Origin: Thalassobaculum sp965228445
GTDB lineage: Bacteria > Pseudomonadota > Alphaproteobacteria > Thalassobaculales > Thalassobaculaceae
Assembly: GCA_965228445.1 (NCBI GenBank)
Contig: OZ245813.1
Coordinates: forward strand, 2,046,001 to 2,110,000
DNA length: 64,000 bases
Direction of reading: 5' to 3'
Under the pieces are notes generated by a model, which saw nothing but the letters and a program-made list of their open reading frames with translations, made no database searches and had not been told where the DNA came from. The translations under genes were made by a program, and so were the position numbers. Shown piece by piece: positions 8,737 through 16,959 of this stretch. Position 1 is the first letter of the stretch; each line of letters opens with the position of its first letter.

Positions 8737-8766
8737 TGATCCGAGCCGGGATCCCGCGCGTAAGAT
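8737..8766 (+). promoter_or_regulatory. RpoE/ChrR-type sigma factor promoter (TGATCC-N18-TAAGAT)
   Basis: TGATCC (8737-8742), exactly 18 bp, then TAAGAT (8761-8766). This equals the consensus I know for the singlet-oxygen-responsive RpoE of Rhodobacter sphaeroides. The start site would fall near 8773, leaving about 22 nt of leader that contains AGGGAGAGA before the ATG at 8795. It drives the amine-oxidase / DUF1365 / cfa / MFS / DUF3833 genes. Confidence 0.75.
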
Positions 8767-8794
8767 GGGAGCCACCAAGGGAGAGAGACAGCCT

Positions 8795-10117
8795 ATGCGC
8801 ATCGCCGTCATCGGGACCGGAATTTCGGGTCTGTCCGCCGCCTGGCTGTTGAACCGCGATCACGAAGTGACCGTCTTCGAAGCCGCCGACCGGCTCGGCG
8901 GTCACAGCAACACGGTCGAGGTCGACTATGACGGCACGCCGATCGCGGTGGATACCGGCTTCATCGTCTATAACGAGCGCACCTATCCGAACCTGATCGC
9001 GCTGTTCGCCGAACTCGGCGTCGCCACCGAGCTGAGCGACATGTCCTTCGCCGTCTCGGTCGATTCCGGCCGGCTGGAGTACGAGGGATCCTTCACCGGT
9101 TTCACCGCCCAGCCGTCGAACCTGGTGAGCGCCCGCTACTGGCGGATGATCAAGGATCTGGTGCGGTTCTACCGTACCGCCCCCTCCCTGCTGGCGACCC
9201 CGGCCAACGACGATTCCCCCACGCTCGGCGAATACCTGGCCCGTGAGGGTTACGGTCCGGGTTTCATCGAGGACCACCTGCTGCCGATGGCCGCCGCCAT
9301 CTGGTCCTGCCCGGTCGAGACCATGCTGACCTTCCCGGCCCGCTCCTTCGTGCGGTTCTTCTGCAATCACGGCCTGCTCGACTTCGTCGCCCGGCCGCAG
9401 TGGCACACGGTGACCGGCGGCTCGCGGGAATACGTGCGGCGGATCTCGGCCCCCTTCAGCTCGCGCATCCGGCTGTCCACGCCGGTGCGCGGGATCCGGC
9501 GGGACAGCTACGGCGTCGAGGTGATCACGGACAGCGGGCCGGAGCGCTTCGACGAGGTGGTGATCGCGACCCATGGCGACACCGCGCTCGCCATGCTGGA
9601 GGAGCCCGATGGCCGCGAGCGTGCCGTCCTGGGGTGCTTCTCGTACCAGAAGAACACCGCGATCCTGCACCGCGATCCGGCGCTCATGCCCCGGCGCAAG
9701 CGGCTGTGGGCGGCGTGGAATTACCTGTCGGCGGGGGATGCCGGGAACCGCGATGTCGCCGTCACCTACTGGATGAACCGGCTGCAGAACATCGACCGGC
9801 AGTATCCGCTCTTCGTCAGCCTGAACCCGCTGAGCGAGCCCGATCCTGCCAGCGTCTTCGCCCGGTTCGAGTACGACCATCCGGTCTTCGACACCGCCGC
9901 CATCGGCGCCCAGGGGCTGCTGCCCGAGATCCAGGGACGGCATCGCACCTGGTTCTGCGGCAGCTATTGCGGCTGGGGGTTCCACGAGGACGGGCTGCGG
10001 GCCGGCATCGCCGTCGCCAAGGCGCTGGGCTCCACGCCGCCCTGGTCCGAGACCATCGAGCCGGCCGACGGCCGCCCGGTCGCCGCCCCGCGCCGCCCGC
10101 TCGAAGCGGCGGATTGA
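8795..10117 (+). CDS. FAD-dependent amine oxidase-like oxidoreductase (440 aa)
   Basis: A flavoprotein with an N-terminal dinucleotide-binding fold (VIGTGISGLSAAWLL, about residues 5-19, followed by the acidic VFEAADRLGGHSNTV). The C-terminal FAD-contact block is FCGSYCGWGFHEDGLRAGIA (about 387-406). It belongs to the COG2907 type that is consistently next to DUF1365 and Cfa-like genes. I infer that it oxidises or desaturates a membrane fatty acid produced or modified by the neighbouring Cfa-type enzyme. The ATG at 8795 has AGGGAGAGA upstream. The in-frame ATG at 8765 lies inside the -10 box and is rejected. DUF1365 follows after 7 nt. Confidence 0.85.
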   Translation: MRIAVIGTGISGLSAAWLLNRDHEVTVFEAADRLGGHSNTVEVDYDGTPIAVDTGFIVYNERTYPNLIALFAELGVATELSDMSFAVSVDSGRLEYEGSFTGFTAQPSNLVSARYWRMIKDLVRFYRTAPSLLATPANDDSPTLGEYLAREGYGPGFIEDHLLPMAAAIWSCPVETMLTFPARSFVRFFCNHGLLDFVARPQWHTVTGGSREYVRRISAPFSSRIRLSTPVRGIRRDSYGVEVITDSGPERFDEVVIATHGDTALAMLEEPDGRERAVLGCFSYQKNTAILHRDPALMPRRKRLWAAWNYLSAGDAGNRDVAVTYWMNRLQNIDRQYPLFVSLNPLSEPDPASVFARFEYDHPVFDTAAIGAQGLLPEIQGRHRTWFCGSYCGWGFHEDGLRAGIAVAKALGSTPPWSETIEPADGRPVAAPRRPLEAAD

Positions 10118-10124
10118 GGTCGCG

Positions 10125-10943
10125 ATGACCGAGCGGCGCTCAGCCCTCTATCTCGGCCAGGTGATGCACGTGCGCGTCGGCCCGATGCGTCACCGGTTCC
10201 GCTACCGGGTGGCCTCGCTGCTGGTCGATCTGGACGAGCTGCCGGACCTCGACCGGACGCTGCGGAGCTTCTCGGTCGACCGCGGCAACCTGTTCTCGTT
10301 CCATCAGCGTGACCACGGCGCCCGCGACGGCTCGCCGCTCAAGCCCTGGGTGGAGCAGGTCTTCGCCGACCAGGGCTGCGCCATCCCCGGCGGCCGGGTG
10401 CTGTGTCTCTGCATTCCCCGCACCTTGGGCTACGCGTTCAACCCTCTGACGGTCTATTGGGGATATCGGGCCGACGGGTCGCTCGCCGGCGTGCTGTACG
10501 AGGTGAAGAACACCTTCGGTGACCAGCATTGCTACTTCATCCCGACCGGTCCGGAGCATGTGCCGGGTGAGCCGCTGATCCAGGCGGCCCGGAAGATCTT
10601 CCACGTCTCGCCGTTCTTCGACATCGCCGGCGGTTACCGCTTCCGCACCGGCGAGCCCGGCGACAGCCTGCGGCTGCTGATCCGGCTCGTCGGGCCGGAC
10701 GGGGCCGACCGGATGATCGCGACCCACGCGGCCGAGCGGAACGCCTTGAACGACAGCGGCCTGCTGGCCACGTTGATCACGCACCCGCTGAACACGCTCA
10801 AGGTGATCGCCGGGATCCACTGGGAGGCGCTTCGGCTCTGGATCAAGCGAGCGAAGTTCCACACCCGACCGGCACCGCCGCGGGATTCCGTGTCGCGCGG
10901 CGAGACGCGACACCCGCAGGAGCGGCCGGCCAAGGCCGCCTGA
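10125..10943 (+). CDS. DUF1365 family protein (272 aa)
   Basis: A soluble protein of unknown biochemical function from the DUF1365 family. Typical landmarks are LYLGQVMHVRVGPMRHRFRY (about residues 8-27), VLCLCIPRTLGYAFNPLTVYWGY (about 93-115) and YEVKNTFGDQHCYF (about 125-138). The family almost always lies between an amine oxidase-like gene and a Cfa-type methyltransferase gene, as here, so a role in the same lipid modification is likely. The C-terminal 25 residues are basic and low in complexity. It starts 7 nt after the oxidoreductase and is followed by cfa after 34 nt. Confidence 0.88.
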   Translation: MTERRSALYLGQVMHVRVGPMRHRFRYRVASLLVDLDELPDLDRTLRSFSVDRGNLFSFHQRDHGARDGSPLKPWVEQVFADQGCAIPGGRVLCLCIPRTLGYAFNPLTVYWGYRADGSLAGVLYEVKNTFGDQHCYFIPTGPEHVPGEPLIQAARKIFHVSPFFDIAGGYRFRTGEPGDSLRLLIRLVGPDGADRMIATHAAERNALNDSGLLATLITHPLNTLKVIAGIHWEALRLWIKRAKFHTRPAPPRDSVSRGETRHPQERPAKAA

Positions 10944-10977
10944 CAGCAACCGTCCAGACCAGAGGGAAGCCGACCCG

Positions 10978-12201
10978 ATGTCCGACACCACCGTGTCCAC
11001 ACCGCTTGCTCAGTTCGACCTCAGCGGGCTCGATGCCTGGACCCGCCGGGGCATGTCCCTGCTGACCCGCCTCGCCGTGGGACGGCTGACCGTCCAGTTT
11101 CCGGACGGCCGCCAGCTCACCTTCGAAGGCCGCGAGCCCGGCCCGTCGGCGACCGTGCGGCTGAAGGATACCGGCGTGGTGCGCCGCTTCATGCTGGGCG
11201 GCGACCTGGGCTTCGCCGAGGCCTTCATCGAGGACGAGGCGGAGAGCCCCGACCTGACGGCCCTGGTCGAGCTGTTCTGCCGCAACAAAGCGGCGATCCA
11301 GCACCACACCCGCGCCCATCCGCTGGCCAAGCTGCTGCGCCGGATCATGCACCTGCTGAACAGAAACTCCCGCAGCGGCGCGCGCCGCAACATCAGCTAC
11401 CACTACGATCTGGGCAACGCGTTCTACGAGCGCTGGCTCGATCCGAGCATGACCTACTCGGCGGCGCTGTTCGACGGCTCCCAGCAGGACCTGGAGGCGG
11501 CCCAGGATGCCAAGTACCACCGGATGGCCCGGGATCTGGACCTGAAGCCGGGCCAGCGCGTGCTGGAGATCGGCTGCGGCTGGGGCGGCTTCGCCGAGGT
11601 GGCAGCCCGCGACTACGGCGCGCATGTCCACGGCATCACCCTGTCGACCGAACAGCTCGCCTACGCCCGGCAGCGGGCCGAGGCGGCCGGACTGTCCGAC
11701 AAGGTGACCTTCGAGCTCTGCGACTACCGCGACGTGAGCGGCAGCTTCGACGCCGTCGCCTCGATCGAGATGTTCGAGGCGGTCGGTGAGAAGTACTGGC
11801 CCGCCTTCTTCGGCACCGTGAAGGACCGGCTGAAGTCCGGCGGTCGCGCGGCGCTGCAGATCATCACCATCGACCCGGAGTCGTTCGACGACTACCGCCG
11901 CAACCCGGACTTCATCCAGCGCTACATCTTCCCCGGTGGCATGCTGCCGACCCGCGACCTGGTAATCGACCACGCCGCCCGGGTCGGCCTGAGCCCGCGG
12001 GACGAGCGTGGGTTCGGCCTGGACTACGCCCGCACCCTGGCCGAGTGGCGCGACCGGTTCCTGGACGCCTGGCCGGAGATAGCCGGCCTCGGCTTCGACG
12101 AGCGGTTCCGGCGGATGTGGCTGTACTACCTCGCCTATTGCGAGGGCGGGTTCCGCTCCGGGAACATCGACGTGCGCCATTTCGCTTTCCAGCGTGGCTG
12201 A
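10978..12201 (+). CDS. cfa: cyclopropane-fatty-acyl-phospholipid synthase family methyltransferase (407 aa)
   Basis: Transfers a methyl or methylene group from SAM to the double bond of an unsaturated phospholipid acyl chain at the inner membrane. The NISYHYDLGNAFYERWLDPS block (about residues 138-157) marks the Cfa family. Then come the SAM motif VLEIGCGWGGFAEVAA (about 196-211), the active-site region SIEMFEAVGEKYW (about 262-274) and the C-terminal YCEGGFRSGNIDVRHF, whose Cys is the conserved one. The N-terminal 120 residues are the family's lipid-binding part. From sequence I cannot separate a true cyclopropane synthase from the methylases of methyl- or furan-fatty-acid pathways. The downstream MFS gene overlaps by 8 nt. 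Confidence 0.9.
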   Translation: MSDTTVSTPLAQFDLSGLDAWTRRGMSLLTRLAVGRLTVQFPDGRQLTFEGREPGPSATVRLKDTGVVRRFMLGGDLGFAEAFIEDEAESPDLTALVELFCRNKAAIQHHTRAHPLAKLLRRIMHLLNRNSRSGARRNISYHYDLGNAFYERWLDPSMTYSAALFDGSQQDLEAAQDAKYHRMARDLDLKPGQRVLEIGCGWGGFAEVAARDYGAHVHGITLSTEQLAYARQRAEAAGLSDKVTFELCDYRDVSGSFDAVASIEMFEAVGEKYWPAFFGTVKDRLKSGGRAALQIITIDPESFDDYRRNPDFIQRYIFPGGMLPTRDLVIDHAARVGLSPRDERGFGLDYARTLAEWRDRFLDAWPEIAGLGFDERFRRMWLYYLAYCEGGFRSGNIDVRHFAFQRG

Positions 12202-13546
12202 CCCGAGAGGCCATTCCCTGTCGATCGCCCGGCTGGTCGCCTACGGCCTGCCGGGGCTGCCGGTGGGCGCGCTGGGCGTACCGCTGTTTATCTTCCTGCC
12301 GACCTTCTACTCCCAGGGCGTGGGTCTGCCGCTCGCCACGGTCGGTGCGATCCTGCTGGTCGCCCGGCTGTGGGATGTGGTGAGCGATCCGGTGATCGGC
12401 GCGCTGTCCGACCGAACCAGCGGCCGGTTCGGCCGGCGCCGGCCCTGGATGCTGGCCGCTCTGCCGCTGCTGATGCTGTCGGTCTGGATGGTGTTCCGGC
12501 CGCCCGAGGGGGCCGGCGCTTGGCATCTGCTGGGCTGGAGCCTGCTGCTCTATCTCGGCTGGACCATGATCCAGCTCCCGCACAGCGCGTGGGGCGCCGA
12601 GCTGTCGGACGACTACGACGAGCGCAGCCGGATCGCGGGATCGCGCGAGGCCTGCGTGGTGATCGGAACCCTGCTCGCCGCCGGCACGCCCGTATTCCTG
12701 GGGATCGACGGCGATGTCAGCCCCGGCGCCGCGCTCGGAGCGCTGGCCATCGCCCTCATGCTGGTGCTGCCGGCGACGGTCGGGATCGCCACGGCTGCCG
12801 TGCCGGACCACCGCTCCGCGTCTCCCAACCCGCTGCCCTGGTCAGAGTCGCGCCGCCTGCTGCTGCGCAACCGGCCGTTCCTGCGGCTGATCGCGGCTTA
12901 TCTGATCAATGGCCTCGCCAACGGCCTGCCGGCGACCCTGTTCCTGCTGTTCGTCGAGCACGTGCTGGCCGCCCCGGAGCGCCAGGGCGAGCTGCTGTTC
13001 GTCTATTTCCTGTGCGGGATCCTGGGGGTGCCGTTCTGGCTCCTGGTGGCGCGTCGCCTGGGCAAGCACCGCACCTGGTGCACGGCGATGATCCTCAACG
13101 CCGCGATCTTCGCCTTCGTGCCGCTGCTCGGCGCCGGCGATGCGACCCTGTTTCTGGCGATCTGCGTCGCCACCGGCCTGTGCCTGGGGGCCGACCTGAC
13201 CCTGCCCAGCGCGATCCAGGCGGATGTGGTCGATGTCGACACCGCCCAGGGCGGCGGGCGGCGCACCGGCCTGTATTTCGCGTTCTGGGGGATGGCCACC
13301 AAGCTCGCCCTGGCGCTGGCCGTCGGCCTCGCCTTCGGCCTGCTCGACCTCGCCGGCTTCCAGGCGGCGGGAAGCAACGGCGACGGCCCGCTACTGGTCC
13401 TGGCGCTGCTCTATGCCGGGCTTCCGGTGCTGCTCAAGGCGGCGGCCATCGCCCTGATGTGGAGCTTTCCGCTCGATCGCGACGCCCAGGCTCATCTGCG
13501 CAGCGAAATCCTGCGTAAAGAGGGGGAAGCTGAGGCGGGAGACTGA
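12194..13546 (+). CDS. MFS transporter, GPH/MFS_2 type (450 aa)
   Basis: A polytopic inner-membrane protein of about 12 helices, related to the glycoside-pentoside-hexuronide cation symporters. The loop signature ARLWDVVSDPVIGALSDRT (about residues 57-75) followed by FGRRRPWML is diagnostic. In clusters with Cfa, DUF1365 and DUF3833, members of this group are thought to serve lipid-related rather than sugar transport, but this is not shown. The GTG start at 12194 overlaps the cfa end by 8 nt, which implies translational coupling. The DUF3833 gene follows after 3 nt. Confidence 0.85.
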   Translation: MADPRGHSLSIARLVAYGLPGLPVGALGVPLFIFLPTFYSQGVGLPLATVGAILLVARLWDVVSDPVIGALSDRTSGRFGRRRPWMLAALPLLMLSVWMVFRPPEGAGAWHLLGWSLLLYLGWTMIQLPHSAWGAELSDDYDERSRIAGSREACVVIGTLLAAGTPVFLGIDGDVSPGAALGALAIALMLVLPATVGIATAAVPDHRSASPNPLPWSESRRLLLRNRPFLRLIAAYLINGLANGLPATLFLLFVEHVLAAPERQGELLFVYFLCGILGVPFWLLVARRLGKHRTWCTAMILNAAIFAFVPLLGAGDATLFLAICVATGLCLGADLTLPSAIQADVVDVDTAQGGGRRTGLYFAFWGMATKLALALAVGLAFGLLDLAGFQAAGSNGDGPLLVLALLYAGLPVLLKAAAIALMWSFPLDRDAQAHLRSEILRKEGEAEAGD

Positions 13547-13549
13547 TCC

Positions 13550-14119
13550 ATGCTCCATAGAATTGCGTACGCAGTAACGGTTCTCCTGGTGTTAGGGGGG
13601 TGTCAGTCCATGCAGATCGACGATTTCAAAGGAACCACGCCCACCCTGGTCCTCGAGGAGTATTTCGAGGGCAAGACCAGGGCCTGGGGCATCTTCGAGG
13701 ACCGGTTCGGGAACCTGCGGCGGCAGTTCGTCGTCGATATCACCGGCGACTGGGACGGCCGGACTCTGACGCTCGACGAGCGCTTCGTGTATGCGGACGG
13801 CGAGCGCGACCAGCGGATCTGGCGGATCGAGAAGACCGGCGAGAATACCTATATCGGCCGGGCCGCCGACGTGATCGGCGAGGCGCAGGGACAGACCGAG
13901 GGCTCGGCCTTCAGCTGGACCTACGAGATGGAACTGCCCATCCAGGGCCGCGACGTGAAGGTCCGGTTCGACGACTGGATGTTCCTGCAGTCGGACGGCG
14001 TCATGGTGAACCGCGCCCATGTGACCAAGTTCGGCATCGAACTCGGCACGGTGACCCTGTTCTTCCAGAAAAAGGATGCTGAAACCGCTGGCAACGGCGA
14101 GGACCGCGAGGCGGCGTAG
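13550..14119 (+). CDS. DUF3833 family lipoprotein (189 aa)
   Basis: The N-terminus is a lipoprotein signal (AVTVLLVLGGC, lipobox Cys at about residue 18). The mature part fits DUF3833: a lipocalin-like beta-rich domain with the conserved LEEYFEGKTRAWGIFEDRFG (about 35-54) and FSWTYEMELPI. It is probably a periplasm-facing membrane-anchored protein that handles a lipid product of this operon. It is the last gene of the rightward operon and meets the leftward NTF2-like gene across an 82-bp gap holding a palindromic repeat. Confidence 0.87.
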   Translation: MLHRIAYAVTVLLVLGGCQSMQIDDFKGTTPTLVLEEYFEGKTRAWGIFEDRFGNLRRQFVVDITGDWDGRTLTLDERFVYADGERDQRIWRIEKTGENTYIGRAADVIGEAQGQTEGSAFSWTYEMELPIQGRDVKVRFDDWMFLQSDGVMVNRAHVTKFGIELGTVTLFFQKKDAETAGNGEDREAA

Positions 14120-14143
14120 GCTGATTGCCGCCAAGGTCTTGCT

Positions 14144-14195
14144 CCGTCATCCCGGCCGCACCCTGACCCCGGTTCGGGTGCAGTCGGAACGACGG
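14144..14195. repeat. intergenic palindromic element between convergent operons
   Basis: CCGTCATCCCGGCCGCACCC opens the element and GGTTCGGGTGC...GACGG closes it. A GCACCC / GGGTGC stem and outer CCGTC / GACGG pairs can form. It lies between two convergent genes, so it may also terminate transcription. It shares the CCGTCATCCCGGC start with the element at 48256. Confidence 0.55.
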
Positions 14196-14201
14196 ACCGT
14201 T

Positions 14202-14627
14202 TCAGACGGCCAGCTTCCCCCGCACCCAACGGATCACGGCGCCAAGCACCGGCGCCCGGGCATAGACCTGGCCGCCGGCATCCCAGTGGTCGATATGAGC
14301 GACCACCTTGCCGTCGGGGCCGAAGAACACCTCCGACATGCCGTCGATCGTCATGTCCCGGCCGCGCAGGGCGAAATGGAACCGCCAGCGGATATACCCC
14401 GCCTTCTCCCCCACCGCGCTGTCGACGATGGTGAACCGAGGGTCGTCGAGGCCGGCATACATATGCCGGTAGACGTCCTTGAACCGCTCCAACCCGTGCA
14501 GGTCGTTGAACGGATCGACAAAACGGACATCCGGATCGCAGACCCCATCGAACACGTCGAGCCGGTCCGGTCCCATCGCGTCGTAGGCCGCCAGATAGGC
14601 GTCCAGGTTGCGGCGCCCGTCGATCAT
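14202..14627 (-). CDS. NTF2-like (SnoaL-type) protein (141 aa)
   Basis: A small soluble NTF2-fold protein. The N-terminal LDAYLAAYDAMGPDRLDVFDGV and VRFVDPFNDLHGLERFKDVY (about residues 49-68) form the helices and first strand. The RWRFHFALRGRDMTIDGMSEVFF stretch (about 95-117) gives the sheet. The family includes isomerases, cyclases and pure binding proteins, so the reaction is unknown. It is the last gene of the leftward stress operon, 40 nt after the SDR gene. Confidence 0.75.
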   Translation of the reverse strand: MIDGRRNLDAYLAAYDAMGPDRLDVFDGVCDPDVRFVDPFNDLHGLERFKDVYRHMYAGLDDPRFTIVDSAVGEKAGYIRWRFHFALRGRDMTIDGMSEVFFGPDGKVVAHIDHWDAGGQVYARAPVLGAVIRWVRGKLAV

Positions 14628-14667
14628 CCGCGTATGCTCCTCATCGTCGCCCCTTGTCGCCGTGTCC

Positions 14668-15423
14668 TCATGATCCCTGGGTGCCCTTGCGCACCAGCGG
14701 GAAGTAGAGCCCGTACGGCAGCACGGACATCGCCTTGACCAGCCAGGTGAAGCGCTTCGGGAACGTGATCTCGAACCCGCCGCCCTCCATGCCCGTCACC
14801 ATGGCCCGGGCCGCATCCTCGACCTCCATGAGAAACGGCATGGCGAACTCGTTGCGGTCGGTCAGCGGCGTCTTCACGAAGCCGGGGCAGACGAGTTGGG
14901 TCTTCACCCCCCACGCATCCAGGTCGAACTTCATCGCCTCGGTATAGTTGATCAGCGCCGCCTTGGTCGCGCCATAGCCGGCGGCGGTCGGCAGGCCGCC
15001 ATAGCCGGCGACGCTTGCCACCACCACCAGATGGCCGGCCCGGCGCTGCCGGAACCCCGGCAGGATCGCGGCGGTCGCGTGGACCACGCCCATCAGGTTG
15101 ACCTCCACCAGGGTGCGGAAGTCCTCCGGCTTGAAGTCGTCGGCCGAGGTCGGAATATGGGTACCGGCCGCCAGGATCGCCCGGTCGATCGGCCCGACCT
15201 CGGACTCGATGCGGGCCACGGCCGCCTTGGTCGCTTCAAGGTCGGTCACGTCGACGGCCACGCCGGTGATCCGGCCTGCCGGCCCTTCCGCGGCAAGCTC
15301 GTCCAGTTCCTCCTGGCGCCGGGCCGAACCGACCACCCGCCAGCCGTCGCGCGCCATCTGCAGCGCGACCTCCCGACCGATGCCGGAGCTGGCGCCGGTG
15401 ATCCAGACTATCCGTTCGCTCAT
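14668..15423 (-). CDS. short-chain dehydrogenase/reductase (251 aa)
   Basis: A classical NAD(P)-dependent SDR. The cofactor motif TGASSGIG is at about residues 10-17. An Arg-rich second strand (VVGSARRQEELDE) favours NADP. The active site is Ser-Tyr-Lys with YGATKAAL at about 160-167. The C-terminal part (FEITFPKRFTWLVKAMSVLPY) is hydrophobic and may touch the membrane, as in lipid-acting SDRs. It follows PhrB by 12 nt in the leftward operon. The substrate is unknown, but the neighbours point to lipids or stress. Confidence 0.85.
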   Translation of the reverse strand: MSERIVWITGASSGIGREVALQMARDGWRVVGSARRQEELDELAAEGPAGRITGVAVDVTDLEATKAAVARIESEVGPIDRAILAAGTHIPTSADDFKPEDFRTLVEVNLMGVVHATAAILPGFRQRRAGHLVVVASVAGYGGLPTAAGYGATKAALINYTEAMKFDLDAWGVKTQLVCPGFVKTPLTDRNEFAMPFLMEVEDAARAMVTGMEGGGFEITFPKRFTWLVKAMSVLPYGLYFPLVRKGTQGS

Positions 15424-15435
15424 CGCATGCGCCTT

Positions 15436-16959
15436 TCAGCTCAAACTCTCAAGGAATGTGTCCGCCCGCGACAGGATCGCGTCCTGCCGGTCGGCGTCGA
15501 ACCGGTCCCAGGTCCGGTAGATCATGGCCATGCGCCGGTTGTCCCGCAGCCGATCGCCGTTGCGGTCGAGGAACCACCAGTACAACGCATTGAAGGGACA
15601 GGCGTTCTCGCTCTCGGTCTCCTTCACATCGTAGCGGCAGTCGCGGCAGTAGTCGGACATGCGGTCGATATACTTGCCCGACGCCGCGTAGGGCTTTGAG
15701 CCGAGCATCCCGCCATCGGCATGCAGAACCATGCCATGGGTGTTCGGCAGCTGAACCCACTCGAACGCATCGGCATAGACCGCCAGGTACCACTCGTTCA
15801 CCTCCGCCGGGTCTGCACCGATCAGCAGGGCGAAGCAGCCGGTCACCATCAGCCGCTGGATGTGATGGGCGTAGGCCTCGCGCCGGGTCTGGCCGATCAC
15901 CTCGGCGAGGCAGCGCATCTCCGTCCCGCCGGTCCAGTAGAACCACGGGAGCGGCCGGTCGGCGGCGAAGGCGTTGGTCCCGGCATAGTCCGGCATGGCG
16001 TGCCAGTAGACGCCGCGCACGTACTCCCGCCAGCCGAGGATCTGGCGGATGAAGCCTTCGGCCGCGTTCAGCGGCGCGGCGCCGTCGCGCCAGGCCGCCT
16101 CCACCCGCTCTATCACCTCGCGCGGCCGCAGCAGGCCGATATTGAGAGCCGGCGAGATCAGCGAGTGGAACAGGAACGGCTCGCCCGAGGCCATGGCGTC
16201 CTGGTAGTCGCCGAACCGGGCGAGCCCCCGCTCGACGAAGCGGTCGAGCAGGTCGAGCGCCTGCCCCCGGGTGACCGGGAAGCGGAACCCCTCCAGGTCC
16301 CCGAAGTTTTCCGCGAACCGCTCCTCCACCAGGGCGAGGACCTCCTTGGTGATCTCGTCCGGCGCCACCCCGTCGAACGGCGGAACGGTGACAGTCTTCG
16401 GCAGCGGCTTACGGTTCTCCTCGTCGAAGTTCCACGCCCCGCCGACGGGGTCGTCTCCGTCCATCAGAACGCCGGTCCGTTTGCGCATCTCGCGATAGAA
16501 ATGCTCCATGCGAAACATCTTGCGGCCGTCGGCCCAGGCGGCGAACTCGGCACGCGAGCACAGGAACCGGTCGTCGGCGCGGATGTCGACCGGCAGGCCG
16601 AACGCCTCCTCCCAGGCCTTGATGTCCTGTTCGACCCGCCACTCCCCCGGTTCGGTGACCACGATCCGCTCGGGCTGGTGCCGCCTCACCGCCCGGTCGA
16701 GCTCGCCGGTGAAACTGCCGTTGTTGCCGTCCTGATCGAGCCGGACGTAATCCACCGTGACGCCTTCGGCCTCAAGATCGGCCGCGAAATGGCGCATGGC
16801 GGACAGGATCAGGGCGATCTTCTTGGGGTGGTGCGGGACATAGATCGTCTCGTCCGTCACCTCCATCATCAGGACCACATCGGCGTCGCGGTCGAGATCC
16901 GTCAGGCTGGCGATCTTCCGGTCGAGCTGGTCCCCGAGAACGACGCGCAGGACCGTCAC
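15436..16959 (-). CDS. phrB: iron-sulfur bacterial cryptochrome/(6-4) photolyase PhrB (507 aa)
   Basis: A FeS-BCP/PhrB-type photolyase, which repairs (6-4) photoproducts with FAD, a lumazine antenna and a [4Fe-4S] cluster. The four cluster ligands are visible: C350 (GGTEMRC), C438 and C441 (YCRDC) and C454 (NACPF). This is the same numbering as in the Agrobacterium enzyme as I remember it. The N-terminus (VLRVVLGDQL) and the FAD region (FIRQILGWREYVRGVYW, about 303-319) also fit. It starts with GTG in a GTGA overlap with the DUF6134 stop. Two unrelated photolyases within 10 kb point to strong light exposure. Confidence 0.95.
   Translation of the reverse strand: MTVLRVVLGDQLDRKIASLTDLDRDADVVLMMEVTDETIYVPHHPKKIALILSAMRHFAADLEAEGVTVDYVRLDQDGNNGSFTGELDRAVRRHQPERIVVTEPGEWRVEQDIKAWEEAFGLPVDIRADDRFLCSRAEFAAWADGRKMFRMEHFYREMRKRTGVLMDGDDPVGGAWNFDEENRKPLPKTVTVPPFDGVAPDEITKEVLALVEERFAENFGDLEGFRFPVTRGQALDLLDRFVERGLARFGDYQDAMASGEPFLFHSLISPALNIGLLRPREVIERVEAAWRDGAAPLNAAEGFIRQILGWREYVRGVYWHAMPDYAGTNAFAADRPLPWFYWTGGTEMRCLAEVIGQTRREAYAHHIQRLMVTGCFALLIGADPAEVNEWYLAVYADAFEWVQLPNTHGMVLHADGGMLGSKPYAASGKYIDRMSDYCRDCRYDVKETESENACPFNALYWWFLDRNGDRLRDNRRMAMIYRTWDRFDADRQDAILSRADTFLESLS

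Noticed and set aside
8765..8794. ATG at 8765 as the start of the amine oxidase-like gene
   Set aside because: It falls within the -10 region of the RpoE-type promoter and lacks a ribosome-binding site, whereas the ATG at 8795 has one and directly opens the dinucleotide-binding fold.
7838..9985. A 715-codon open frame on the minus strand across the photolyase and amine oxidase genes
   Set aside because: It is an antisense shadow. Its composition (long runs of Arg, Gly, Ala, Asp, His) has no domain, and both genes beneath it are clear on the plus strand.
12370..13518. Long plus-strand frame with Arg/Ala-rich translation inside the MFS gene
   Set aside because: It is a frame-shifted reading of the MFS transporter, lacking hydrophobic helices or a ribosome-binding site.
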